A stretch of DNA of 6,545 bases from Anaerolineales bacterium UBA1429 (GCA_002329325.1 DCTX01000052.1:1-6545), one strand, 5' to 3'. Positions 1 to 6,495 are shown, counted from the stretch's first letter. Numbers and translations are program-made. The notes: generated by a model not told the origin, from the sequence alone.

Positions 1-636
1 TTCGACGAGATCGAAAAGGCCCACCCGGAGGTCTGGAACGCGCTGTTGCAGATCATCGAGGAGGGGCGGCTCACCGATGGGCATGGCCGCACGGTGGATT
101 TTCGCAACACCGTCATCATCATGACCTCCAACATCGGCACCAGCCTGGCCGATCGCAAGAGTGGCTCGCTGGGCTTTCTCGGCCTGAGCGGCGACGATGA
201 CGACGCCCAGTTCGCCGAGCGGGTCTCCAGCACCCTCAAGCGCACCTTCCGCCCCGAGTTCCTGAACCGCATTGACGAGACCATCATCTTTAACATCCTC
301 ACCCTGGAGGACATGGTCAAGATCGTGGATATCCAGCTCAAGGAGCTGCGGGATCGGCTGGCCGAGCAGGGGATCCGCCTGGTGGTGACGCCCGAGGCCA
401 AGGCGTGGCTGGCGGAGCAAGGCTACGACCGCAACTTTGGCGCGCGGCCGCTGCGGCGCGCCATCCAACGCTACGTCGAGAGCCCCCTCTCCCAGCGCCT
501 GCTGGAGGGCGCCTTCCAGGAGGGCGAGACGGTCCGGGTCGAAACCGGTGAGGAGAGGCTGGTCTTTGTCCGCGCCGAGGCCGCTCCATCGCCCGAGGCC
601 GTGGAGAGCGATGTGGCCGAGGCGGAGACCGCCTAG
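1..636 (+). CDS. clpC: ATP-dependent Clp unfoldase, ClpC family (C-terminal part, 5' end outside window)
   Basis: This AAA+ unfoldase subunit would feed unfolded substrates to the ClpP protease in the cytoplasm. The open frame runs in from base 1, so only the last 211 residues, the second AAA+ module, are visible. Numbering from base 1, it opens inside Walker B (FDEIEKAHP, acidic pair D2-E3). Sensor 1 is MTSN (N44), the arginine finger lies in RPEFLNRID (R90), and sensor 2 is GARPLRR (R149). The small D2 domain follows, then an acidic, Ala-rich tail of about 20 residues. The end of the module (PLRRAIQRYVESPLS, then LLEG) resembles ClpC more than ClpB, which is why I chose ClpC; the diagnostic N-terminal and middle domains are not visible. 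It ends in TAG, 66 bases from the convergent GH32 stop. Its promoter and any CtsR or CIRCE control lie outside the window. Confidence 0.9.
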   Translation, partial: FDEIEKAHPEVWNALLQIIEEGRLTDGHGRTVDFRNTVIIMTSNIGTSLADRKSGSLGFLGLSGDDDDAQFAERVSSTLKRTFRPEFLNRIDETIIFNILTLEDMVKIVDIQLKELRDRLAEQGIRLVVTPEAKAWLAEQGYDRNFGARPLRRAIQRYVESPLSQRLLEGAFQEGETVRVETGEERLVFVRAEAAPSPEAVESDVAEAETA

Positions 637-649
637 CCGCAAGCCTGTG

Positions 650-664
650 GCCCCGTGCCGGGGC
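650..664 (+). terminator. GC hairpin just after clpC (possible terminator, no T-run)
   Basis: A perfect 6-bp stem (GCCCCG/CGGGGC) with a 3-base loop begins 13 bases after the clpC stop and can be lengthened by G-U pairs. It is followed by TGCGCAATC and has no uridine tract, so it is a weak candidate for intrinsic termination. It could instead protect the 3' end of the clpC message. The larger hairpin at 678-715 follows it and may act with it. Confidence 0.35.
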
Positions 665-677
665 TGCGCAATCAAAG

Positions 678-715
678 CCCGGACGCCGGCGGGGATGCCC
701 CGCTAGGCGTCCGGG
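678..715 (-). terminator. Long two-part hairpin between clpC and GH32, overlapping the GH32 stop
   Basis: A perfect 10-bp outer stem (678-687 with 706-715) encloses, after a small internal bulge, a 6-bp inner stem (689-694 with 698-703) with loop ATG. On the - strand it is followed by CTTTGATTG, a modestly T-rich tail, so it best fits an intrinsic terminator for the GH32 gene. On the + strand it could also stop clpC transcripts, although the sequence after it is less T-rich. The GH32 stop codon (703-705) and its last codons lie inside the structure. Confidence 0.5.
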
Positions 716-2090
716 TTGCCGCTCCAGATGCTGACCATGCGCCACGCGTCCAGGGCCAGCAGCCGCGCCGCGCCCCCCGATGCCGTCAAGGCCACCCCAA
801 GGCTATCCTCGCGGGTGGGGTAGACCCGGGCCGTGGCGCAGATGCGCTCGTTGGCAAACACCTCGATCACGGATTGGTCCAGGAACACCCGCAGCGCCAG
901 TGGCTCGCCTTGCAGGTCCAGGGCGACCTCCGCCAGGCGGCCCTCCGCCTGGGGAGAGAGGCTGGCCGCGCGGGAATCCACAATCAGCTTCCTCTGCGCG
1001 GCATCGTAGGCGATGCTCACCGCCTCGGCCCCATCGTTGCTGCGTCGCACCATCAGGCCCACCCTTTGAGCCTGGTGCGGATCCAGCGTGACGTTCAGCT
1101 CCAGGCATGCCCCCGAGACCTGTGGAAGGGGCGTCAACCCCTGGATGGGCTGGGGCGCCATGCCCACGTGCATCCGGCGCAGGCTGGCCAGCTCGGGCGC
1201 GGGGCGCTGCCGCAGGTGCCCATCGGCGCCCAGGGTCAGCTCTCGAGGCAGAGATTGGACCCCTGCCCAGCCGGCGGCCAGATAGGCCTCTTGCGTGCGT
1301 CCCTCCAGCAGCCAGCCAAAGCAGATGCAGCGGCTGCTCTCATCCCAGAACACCTGGGGCGCGTAATAGAGCCCGCCATAGTCCAGCAGGCCGTGTTCTT
1401 GGGGGGTGAAGCGGTGGTCCGCATAGTCACCCAGATAGTAGTGGGCCTGCTGCAAGGGTTGGGGTGAAAAGATCAGCAGGTGCCTGTCGCCCATGGGGAC
1501 AAAGTTGGGGCACTCCCAATTGTGCCCCGTCTCGGAGAGTTCTCCCTGAAACAGAGGCCCCAGGTACTCCCAGGTGATCAGATCGGGCGAGCGATAGAGG
1601 AGCACCATGCCGCCCTGGCCGCGCAGGCCCGACCCCAAGACCATGTGCCAGCCATCGTCCTCGCGCCCACATAGGGATCGCGAAAGCCCGTCAGGTCCAG
1701 CCCCGCCGGCGGCCCGGCGATGACCGGGTTATGGGGCGATTTGTGCCACACGATCATCTCGTCGTCGCTGGTGGCCAGGCACTGCACCTCGGGGCGTACG
1801 CCGGTATAGACCAGGGTGGGCGTTCCCTCGTGGATCACGGCGCAGCCGGTAAAGACGCCGTCCTTATCCGGGCCGCCGGGCGTGGGCGCCAGCGCGATGG
1901 GCTGATGCACCCAATGCACCAGATCGCGGCTGGTGGCGTGGCCCCAGTGCATATCGGCCCAGCCGGGCCCGTGGGGATGGTGCTGGTAGAAGAGGTGGTA
2001 GACGCCTTTCCACTGGATCAGGCCGTTGGGATCGTTCATCCAGTTGGCCAGCGGCATAAAGTGGTAAAGGGGCCGGTGACGTAGCTCCAT
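703..2090 (-). pseudogene. Glycoside hydrolase family 32 (invertase/levanase-type beta-fructosidase), frameshifted
   Basis: GH32 enzymes hydrolyse sucrose or fructans to release fructose. Two - strand frames (ATG at 2090 through about 1668, then about 1667 to TAG at 703-705) are halves of one gene. The nucleophile motif WMNDPNG (D20) and the transition-state motif FRDP (D138) are in the first frame. The acid/base motif WECPN (E193 after repair), a LDYGGLYYAPQVF block and a C-terminal beta-sandwich (DQSVIEVFANER) are in the second. After codon 141 the reading goes out of frame. Adding one T between 1668 and 1667 on the coding strand gives FRDPYVWREDDGW, a normal GH32 sequence, and a 462-residue protein, near the usual family length. 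No signal peptide is seen, so a cytoplasmic enzyme acting on imported sugar is likely. The start has an AGGAGG six bases upstream. As written the product would lack its acid/base residue; a sequencing error is a serious alternative to a true mutation. Sucrose versus fructan specificity cannot be read here. Confidence 0.88.
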
Positions 2091-2096
2091 GGCGCG

Positions 2097-2102
2097 CCTC
2101 CT
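2097..2102 (-). promoter_or_regulatory. Ribosome-binding site of the GH32 gene
   Basis: AGGAGG on the - strand lies six bases upstream of the ATG at 2090. It is a full-strength Shine-Dalgarno sequence and fixes the start just before the conserved N-terminal block of GH32. An intact start signal suggests the gene was recently functional, or still is if the frameshift is a read error. Confidence 0.75.
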
Positions 2103-2128
2103 GGGTGTAGCTGTTCACCGGGCATGGT

Positions 2129-2157
2129 AGCATAAAAGCGCCCGTAGAGCATGTCGG
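2129..2157 (-). promoter_or_regulatory. Weak candidate promoter for the GH32 gene
   Basis: On the - strand CCGACA (2157-2152) and TATGCT (2134-2129) are separated by 17 bases. Each matches four of six consensus positions. Transcription would start near 2122, about 30 bases before the ATG. It lies between the dnaK terminator and the GH32 start, where an independent promoter is expected. No clear sugar-repressor operator was seen beside it. Confidence 0.4.
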
Positions 2158-2185
2158 CTGCGGAAATGTGCTCGCGCCAACACAA

Positions 2186-2217
2186 AGAGGGCTAGAGGCG
2201 GATACCTCTAGCCCTCT
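2186..2217 (-). terminator. Intrinsic terminator of the hrcA-grpE-dnaK operon
   Basis: A perfect 13-bp stem (AGAGGGCTAGAGG with its exact complement) encloses a 6-base loop and begins 14 bases after the dnaK stop. Reading in the dnaK direction the stem is followed by TTGTGTTGG, a broken but T-rich tail. Its position and strength mark the operon end and separate it from the downstream GH32 gene on the same strand. Confidence 0.8.
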
Positions 2218-2230
2218 GCGCCGGCGGGCG

Positions 2231-4117
2231 CTATACCTCGCGGAACTCGCCATCCACGGCGTCGTCCGCGCCATCGCCCGGCTGCCCGCCCCCGGCCTGG
2301 GGGCCCGGGCCGCCCTGCTGATAGGCGGCGGCGCCCAACTGCTGCAGCAACTGCTGCAGCTCGTCTCGGCGGCTGCGGATCTGGGCCATGTCGTTGGTGC
2401 CCAGGGCGTCGCGCAGCGCCTTGACCTTGCCCTCCACCTGGGTGCGCATGTCGGCAGGCGCCTTGTCGCCCAGGTCCTTGAGCGTTTTTTCCGCCGAGTA
2501 GGCCAGGGTATCGGCCTCGTTGCGTAGCTCGGCCTCTTCCTTGCGGCGGCGATCCTCGTTGGCGTGCTGCTCGGCCTCGTGCACCATCTTCTGGATCTCC
2601 TCCTCCGAAAGACCGCTGGAGGCCGTGATGGTGATATCCTGGCTACGGCCCGTGGCCTTGTCGCGCGCCGACACCTTGAGGATGCCGTTGGCGTCGATGT
2701 CAAAGCTCACGTCGATCTGGGGCACGCCGCGCGGCGCGGGCGGGATGCCATCCAGGTTAAAGGTGCCCAGCAGCTTGTTGTCGGCCGCCATGGGGCGCTC
2801 GCCCTGCAGGACGTTGATCTGCACCTGGGTCTGACTATCCGAGGCCGTTGAGAAGGTCTGCTCCTTGTGGGTCGGGATGGTGGTGTTGCGCGGGATCAGC
2901 GGCGTGGCCACGCCCCCCAGGGTCTCGATGCTCAGGGTCAAAGGCGTGACATCCAGCAGCAGCACGTCGTCCACTTCGCCGCCCAAGACGCCGGCCTGGA
3001 TGGCGGCGCCCAGCGCTACCACCTCGTCGGGGTTGAGGCCCTTGTGCGGGGCGCGCCCGAAAAGCTCCTCGACGCGACGCTGGACCATGGGCGTGCGCGT
3101 CTGCCCGCCCACCAGGATCACCTCGTCCACCTCGCTGACGCTGATCTCGGCGTCCTCCAGGGCGCGGCGGCAGGGGCCCAGGCTGCGCTCTACCAGACCC
3201 TCCACCAGTTGCTCGAGCTTGCTGCGGCTCAGGGTCATGCTCAAGTGCTTGGGGCCGCTGGCATCCGCCGTGATGAACGGCAGGTTGATCTCGGTCTGCT
3301 GGGTGGTCGAGAGCTCGATCTTGGCCTTCTCCGCCGCCTCCTTGAGGCGCTGCAGCGCCATGCGATCGTTGCGCAGGTCGATTCCCTGATCCTGGCGATA
3401 CTCGCTGATCACCCAATCAATGATCACCTGATCGAAATCGTCGCCGCCCAGGAAGGTGTCGCCGTTGGTGGCGCGTACCTCAAAGACGCCGTCGCCGATA
3501 TCGAGGATCGAGATATCGAACGTGCCACCGCCCAGGTCATAGACGGCGATCTGCTCGTCGGATTTCTTGTCCAGGCCGTAGGCCAGGGCAGAGGCGGTGG
3601 GCTCGTTGATGATGCGCAGCACCTCCAGCCCGGCGATGCGCCCGGCATCCTTGGTGGCCTGGCGCTGGGAATCGTTAAAGTAGGCCGGCACGGTGATCAC
3701 GGCCTGGGTCACCGGCTCGCCCAGATAGGCTTCGGCGTCGGCCTTGAGCTTGGCCAGGATCATGGCCGAGATCTCGGCGGGCGAATACTCTTTGCCGCCC
3801 ATCATCACCCAGGCATCACCGTTTTCCTTTTCGATGATCTTGTAGGGCAGCACCTTGATCGCCTTCTGGACCTCTGGGTCCGTGTAGCGACGCCCCATCA
3901 GACGCTTGACGGAAAAGATGGTGTTCTCGGGGTTCGTGATCGCCTGGCGACGGGCCACCTGGCCCACCAGCCGCTCGCCGGTCTTGGCGTTCACCGCCAC
4001 CACCGACGGGCAAAGGCGCGCACCCTCCGCCGTGGGGATCACTACCGGTTCGTTACCCTCCATGACTGCCACGACCGAGTTGGTCGTACCCAGGTCAATA
4101 CCGATTATCTTGGACAT
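2231..4117 (-). CDS. dnaK: Hsp70 chaperone DnaK
   Basis: DnaK is the ATP-driven Hsp70 chaperone of the cytoplasm; it binds exposed hydrophobic segments and works with a J-protein and GrpE. The 628-residue length is normal. The nucleotide-binding domain (about 1-382) shows phosphate-1 IGIDLGTTNS (5-14), the catalytic lysine in VKR (K71), INEPTASALAYG (170-181), phosphate-2 DLGGGTFD (194-201) and the VGGQTRTPMV segment (337-346). The hydrophobic interdomain linker is at DDVLLLDV (383-390). The substrate-binding beta domain follows, then a helical lid (about 501-595) and a Gly/Gln-rich disordered tail ending in acidic residues and FREV. The start is supported by AGGAGG at 4123-4128, five bases upstream. 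It is the last gene of the operon, 47 bases after grpE, and no dnaJ follows it. HrcA control through the upstream CIRCE is expected to cover it. Confidence 0.98.
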   Translation of the reverse strand: MSKIIGIDLGTTNSVVAVMEGNEPVVIPTAEGARLCPSVVAVNAKTGERLVGQVARRQAITNPENTIFSVKRLMGRRYTDPEVQKAIKVLPYKIIEKENGDAWVMMGGKEYSPAEISAMILAKLKADAEAYLGEPVTQAVITVPAYFNDSQRQATKDAGRIAGLEVLRIINEPTASALAYGLDKKSDEQIAVYDLGGGTFDISILDIGDGVFEVRATNGDTFLGGDDFDQVIIDWVISEYRQDQGIDLRNDRMALQRLKEAAEKAKIELSTTQQTEINLPFITADASGPKHLSMTLSRSKLEQLVEGLVERSLGPCRRALEDAEISVSEVDEVILVGGQTRTPMVQRRVEELFGRAPHKGLNPDEVVALGAAIQAGVLGGEVDDVLLLDVTPLTLSIETLGGVATPLIPRNTTIPTHKEQTFSTASDSQTQVQINVLQGERPMAADNKLLGTFNLDGIPPAPRGVPQIDVSFDIDANGILKVSARDKATGRSQDITITASSGLSEEEIQKMVHEAEQHANEDRRRKEEAELRNEADTLAYSAEKTLKDLGDKAPADMRTQVEGKVKALRDALGTNDMAQIRSRRDELQQLLQQLGAAAYQQGGPGPQAGGGQPGDGADDAVDGEFREV

Positions 4118-4164
4118 TATTACCTCCTGGCTCCTATCGGATGCTTTACCTTTCAGGTAGTTGT

Positions 4165-4737
4165 CTATGCTTGATGGTTCGACGCGCGCGGCCCCGAGGA
4201 GACGCGCACCAGGGTGGGACGCAACACCTCTCCGCCCAGGGTGTAGCCCTTGCGGATCTCTCCCGAGACGAACCCTTGGGGATAGTCGTCGCTCTCCTCT
4301 TGCATCAGGGCGTCGTGATAGACCGGGTCAAAGGGCTCGCCCACCGCGGGGATCGGCTCCACGCCCGCCTGCTGAAGCAGCGAGTCGATCTTGTTGGCGA
4401 TCAAGGCCACCCCTTCCACCCAGGCAAACTCCTGGTGATCGGGCGGCACGTTCTCCAGCGCCAAATGGAAATCGTCGGCGATGGGCAGCAATTGGCGCAA
4501 CACATCCATCTTTAGGCGCAGGAACTGCTGCTCACGCTCGCGTTCCACGCGCTTGCGGTAATTGGCCAGCTCGGCGGCGCTGCGCAGGTACCTGTCGTGC
4601 CACTGGGCTGCCTCATTCTGCGCCTTCTCCAACTCTTGTTGAAGGTCAATCGCTGTTGCTTCCGTTCCCCCCTCTTGGGGAACCGCCTCTACCCTCTCCT
4701 CTTGGGGGCCTTGCGGCCCTTGGGTTTCACTCACCAT
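4165..4737 (-). CDS. grpE: DnaK nucleotide exchange factor GrpE
   Basis: GrpE is a homodimer that releases ADP from DnaK and so resets the Hsp70 cycle; in many bacteria it also acts as a thermosensor. This 190-residue protein has a polar, Gln/Glu-rich disordered start (1-30) and a long charged coiled-coil helix (about 31-75, including AAELANYRKRVERERE). A helical bundle with LLPIADDFHLALEN (83-96) follows. The C-terminal beta wing carries the family signature, FDPVYHDAL (136-144) and IRKGYTLGGEVLRP (161-174). It lies between hrcA (30 bases upstream) and dnaK (47 bases downstream) and is surely co-transcribed. The annotated ATG has its GAGGAG only two bases away; the next codon, GTG at 4734, would have a more usual spacing of five. 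The start is therefore uncertain by one residue. Confidence 0.97.
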   Translation of the reverse strand: MVSETQGPQGPQEERVEAVPQEGGTEATAIDLQQELEKAQNEAAQWHDRYLRSAAELANYRKRVEREREQQFLRLKMDVLRQLLPIADDFHLALENVPPDHQEFAWVEGVALIANKIDSLLQQAGVEPIPAVGEPFDPVYHDALMQEESDDYPQGFVSGEIRKGYTLGGEVLRPTLVRVSSGPRASNHQA

Positions 4738-4739
4738 AG

Positions 4740-4745
4740 CTCCTC
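4740..4745 (-). promoter_or_regulatory. Ribosome-binding site of grpE, unusually close to the ATG
   Basis: GAGGAG on the - strand is followed by CT and then ATG, a gap of only two bases, where five to nine is usual. The codon after ATG is GTG, which would have a gap of five. Initiation may therefore occur at GTG (4734), or the ATG may be used at reduced efficiency. Confidence 0.55.
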
Positions 4746-4767
4746 TATTGTCTGGTGTGCAATGTGT

Positions 4768-5835
4768 TCACTGGGCTGAGGGCGAGCCATAGATGTCTTC
4801 GATCAGATCGCCCATGAGTTTGGCTACATAGCTCACAGTCGAGACCGCCGTAGCGTAGGACATGCGTCTGGGCCCGACGATGCCCAGCACGCCGCTGGCC
4901 TTGTCTCGCGTGCCATAGGGGGAGAGCACCAGGCTCACGTCATAGATGCCCTCAAAGGGCCCCTCTCCCCCGATGATGACCTGCACGCCGTTGGCGCCGA
5001 GGGCCCGCGCCAGGATGCGCTCCAGACGCTGGCGCTGTTCCACAATGTCCACGAGCTGGCGGAAGCTGGAGACATCCTCGAACTCGGGCTGCTCCAGCAC
5101 GTTGGTCAGCCCGGCATGGTGGATCTGGTCGATGGCGCGGCCATCGGCATCCTCCATGCGCATCACGAGCCAGCTCACCACGCGCGCCGCCCAGCCCGTC
5201 AGAGCGGGCAGAACGACCTCGGCCGTTCTGCGGATCTCGTCTGCCGTCAGGTTGCGGAACTGGTCGTTCATCTGGTTGGAGAACAGACGCAGTTGATCCT
5301 GATCCACCGTCTCTTCGACGGCCATCATCTCCTGGCAGACGCTGCCATCCTGGAGCACCAGGATCATGAGGAACAGGGTATCGTGGGTCGAGATCAGCTC
5401 GATATGCTTCAGGCGCGATTGGGGCGCATGAGGGGCGGTGACCAACGAGGCCGCGCGGGTGGTATGGGCCAGCACCGCCGCCGTGAGCTGCAGCCACTGA
5501 TCCATGTTGAGGCGGATCTGGTGGAACTGATGCAGGATCATGCGCCGGCTAGGGGCGGGCAGCTCGACGTGCTCCATCAGTTGCTCGATAAAGTACCGGT
5601 AGCCCTTGCCGGTGGGCACGCGCCCCGATGAGGTGTGCAACTGCTGGACATAGCCCAGGTCCTCCAGCAGGGCCAGCTCATTGCGCACGGTGGCCGAGCT
5701 GACGCCCAGGCCGCCCAAGCGCAGCAGGGTGCTCGAGCCGACGGGGCTCGCCGAGGCCACGTACTCTTGCACCAGAAGGCGCAGCACCTCGCGCTGCCGG
5801 GCAGTCAATTCCGTTTCGGCTCGCTGTTCGTCCAT
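4768..5835 (-). CDS. hrcA: Heat-inducible transcription repressor HrcA
   Basis: HrcA is a dimeric repressor that binds CIRCE inverted repeats and shuts off chaperone operons until heat or unfolded protein inactivates it. The 355-residue length is typical. The N-terminal winged helix-turn-helix (about 10-82) includes SPVGSSTLL (30-38), SSATVRNELALLEDLGY (46-62, recognition region) and TSSGRVPTGKGYRYF (68-82). The central part is the GAF-like and inserted dimerisation region. The C-terminal signature GPRRMSYATAVSTVSYVA begins at residue 321. It is the first gene of the operon, with a CIRCE and promoter immediately upstream, so it represses itself with grpE and dnaK. The Shine-Dalgarno is weak: a GGGAG lies about 13 bases before the ATG, which may hold HrcA at low level relative to the chaperones. 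I see no better start nearby. Confidence 0.97.
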   Translation of the reverse strand: MDEQRAETELTARQREVLRLLVQEYVASASPVGSSTLLRLGGLGVSSATVRNELALLEDLGYVQQLHTSSGRVPTGKGYRYFIEQLMEHVELPAPSRRMILHQFHQIRLNMDQWLQLTAAVLAHTTRAASLVTAPHAPQSRLKHIELISTHDTLFLMILVLQDGSVCQEMMAVEETVDQDQLRLFSNQMNDQFRNLTADEIRRTAEVVLPALTGWAARVVSWLVMRMEDADGRAIDQIHHAGLTNVLEQPEFEDVSSFRQLVDIVEQRQRLERILARALGANGVQVIIGGEGPFEGIYDVSLVLSPYGTRDKASGVLGIVGPRRMSYATAVSTVSYVAKLMGDLIEDIYGSPSAQ

Positions 5836-5865
5836 ACTTGTATACCCACTCCCGCTCCGGGGGGA

Positions 5866-5892
5866 TTAGCAGTCTCGCGACTCGAGTGCCAA
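5866..5892 (-). promoter_or_regulatory. CIRCE operator (HrcA binding site)
   Basis: Read on the + strand it is TTAGCAGTC, nine spacer bases, then GAGTGCCAA. The known consensus is TTAGCACTC-N9-GAGTGCTAA, so each half has one mismatch and the spacer is exactly nine. It begins one base after the -10 box of the hrcA promoter and should cover the transcription start, so bound HrcA would block RNA polymerase. If transcribed it also lies at the 5' end of the hrcA leader. The only CIRCE I find in the window is this one. Confidence 0.93.
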
Positions 5893-5893
5893 T

Positions 5894-5922
5894 ATGATAG
5901 CATCCTTGGGGCGGGCTGTCAA
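5894..5922 (-). promoter_or_regulatory. Sigma-70/sigma-A promoter of the hrcA-grpE-dnaK operon
   Basis: On the - strand TTGACA (5922-5917, perfect -35) and TATCAT (5899-5894, five of six) are separated by 17 bases. Transcription should start near 5887, inside the CIRCE operator, leaving a leader of about 50 bases before hrcA. A near-consensus promoter with an operator on its start site fits strong expression held down by HrcA. It does not look like a promoter for an alternative heat-shock sigma factor. Confidence 0.88.
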
Positions 5923-6095
5923 GGGGCGGTCTGCGGTGTGGGGCGCAACAGAGGGTAACGAGGCGATCTACAGCCATGTATAAGCGTAAAAAAGCGCATT
6001 CGTGCGGTTCCATGGGCATTTGCGCCATAACCTTGCGTAGATCGGCTCAGCTTTGTTGAGCACCTTCAGATGGAACCTCATGTTCACATCCGATT
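5923..6095. other. Intergenic region between the hrcA and tRNA-Gln promoters
   Basis: The two promoters diverge from here. I see no gene with a credible start or family match. Two small structures are visible. One is GCTCA/TGAGC with a 7-base loop near 6045-6061, without a T-run. The other is a GCGCA/TGCGC pair (5994-5998 with 6021-6025, 22-base loop) followed on the - strand by six Ts (5993-5988), which could be a weak - strand terminator shielding the hrcA promoter from read-through. Both are low-confidence. Confidence 0.4.
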
Positions 6096-6123
6096 TTGCC
6101 TGGCCATCGGGTTGTGCTACAAT
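6096..6123 (+). promoter_or_regulatory. Promoter of tRNA-Gln, extended -10 type
   Basis: TTGCCT (6096-6101, four of six) and TACAAT (6118-6123, five of six) are 16 bases apart. A TG dinucleotide one base before the -10 box (TGCTACAAT) makes it an extended -10 promoter. Transcription would start near 6130, only about four bases before the mature tRNA, so the 5' leader removed by RNase P would be very short. Confidence 0.75.
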
Positions 6124-6133
6124 AGCGGGGCAC

Positions 6134-6207
6134 TGAGGGATCGTCTAATGGTAGGACAGCTGACTCTGGATCAGCCGATCGGGGTTCGAATCCCTGTCCC
6201 TCAGCCA
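6134..6207 (+). tRNA. tRNA-Gln, anticodon CUG
   Basis: The 74-base sequence folds as a full cloverleaf. The acceptor stem is TGAGGGA (6134-6140) with TCCCTCA (6197-6203), followed by discriminator G and an encoded CCA. The D stem is GTCT/GGAC, the anticodon stem GCTGA/TCAGC (6159-6163 with 6171-6175) and the loop CTCTGGA. The T arm has loop TTCGAAT, and the variable region is four bases. The anticodon CTG (6166-6168) reads the glutamine codon CAG. The U1-A72 pair and G73 agree with glutamine identity. It has its own promoter and terminator, so it is a single-gene unit. Confidence 0.97.
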
Positions 6208-6220
6208 GCCCGCTCTATGG

Positions 6221-6254
6221 CGGCCAGTTGACTCACAAGCAACTGGCCGTTTTT
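6221..6254 (+). terminator. Intrinsic terminator of tRNA-Gln
   Basis: A perfect 10-bp GC-rich stem (CGGCCAGTTG with CAACTGGCCG) encloses a 9-base loop and is followed at once by five Ts (6250-6254). It starts 13 bases after the CCA end of the tRNA. This is a textbook rho-independent terminator and one of the clearest signals in the window. Confidence 0.92.
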
Positions 6255-6465
6255 GCATCTTGCCGTGGAACCGCGCGCTCCCGCAGGCGAGGCGCCAGTC
6301 TCCTGTTCCGTGCTCCGCCCCGCCCGGCCGCGCCCCTCGCGCCACCGGCCTGCAGGCGAAGGCAGACCTGGGGCACGCCAGGCAACCCATCGGCCATGGG
6401 CCCCGCGCAGATAAGCATCTCGGCCTGGCTGGGCGGGGCCCGGCCAGGTTGACTCTCGATAGCGG
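6255..6465. other. GC-rich intergenic stretch, no gene seen
   Basis: Open frames exist on both strands, but they are rich in Arg, Pro, Ala and Gly, have no ribosome-binding site, match no family I know, and some run into the tRNA or its terminator. I read them as products of high GC content. The stretch contains loosely complementary GC blocks (near 6316-6325 and 6431-6440) but no compact hairpin with a T-run. No copy of the tRNA 3' end is present, so there is no sign of an integrated element here. Confidence 0.5.
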
Positions 6466-6495
6466 TTGACTTGCTGTGGGTGGGGATACTATACT
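6466..6495 (+). promoter_or_regulatory. Candidate + strand promoter reading out of the window
   Basis: TTGACT (6466-6471, five of six) and TATACT (6490-6495, five of six) are 18 bases apart, giving a start near 6502. The eight bases GGTTGACT that carry the -35 box also occur 17 bases upstream (6447-6454). No complete gene follows inside the window; an ATG at 6543-6545 has no convincing ribosome-binding site. The target, a protein gene or a second RNA, must lie beyond the right edge. Confidence 0.6.

Noticed and set aside
655..1467. A 270-codon + strand frame opposite the GH32 gene
   Set aside because: It is the antisense of a well-supported GH32 coding sequence and begins inside the clpC-side hairpin; no start signal is seen.
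1864..2703. A 279-codon - strand frame spanning the end of dnaK and the start of the GH32 gene
   Set aside because: It runs through the dnaK terminator in a third frame and is Arg/Ala/Pro-rich, which marks it as a composition artefact.
2867..4174. A 435-codon + strand frame opposite dnaK
   Set aside because: It is an antisense shadow of dnaK caused by high GC content, with His/Gly/Leu-rich composition and no family match. The - strand product is certain.
6134..6254. tRNA-Gln as an integration site for a mobile element
   Set aside because: No repeat of the tRNA 3' end, no integrase and no other mobile-element signal is present in the window.
6145..6390. A - strand frame of 81 codons ending in a peptide with RDRDSNPD
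   Set aside because: It is an antisense reading of the tRNA-Gln gene. Peptides of this kind are a known false annotation over tRNAs, and there is no ribosome-binding site.
6228..6469. Short + strand frames after the tRNA
   Set aside because: One starts inside the tRNA terminator; all are Arg/Pro/Ala-rich, lack a ribosome-binding site and resemble no known family.
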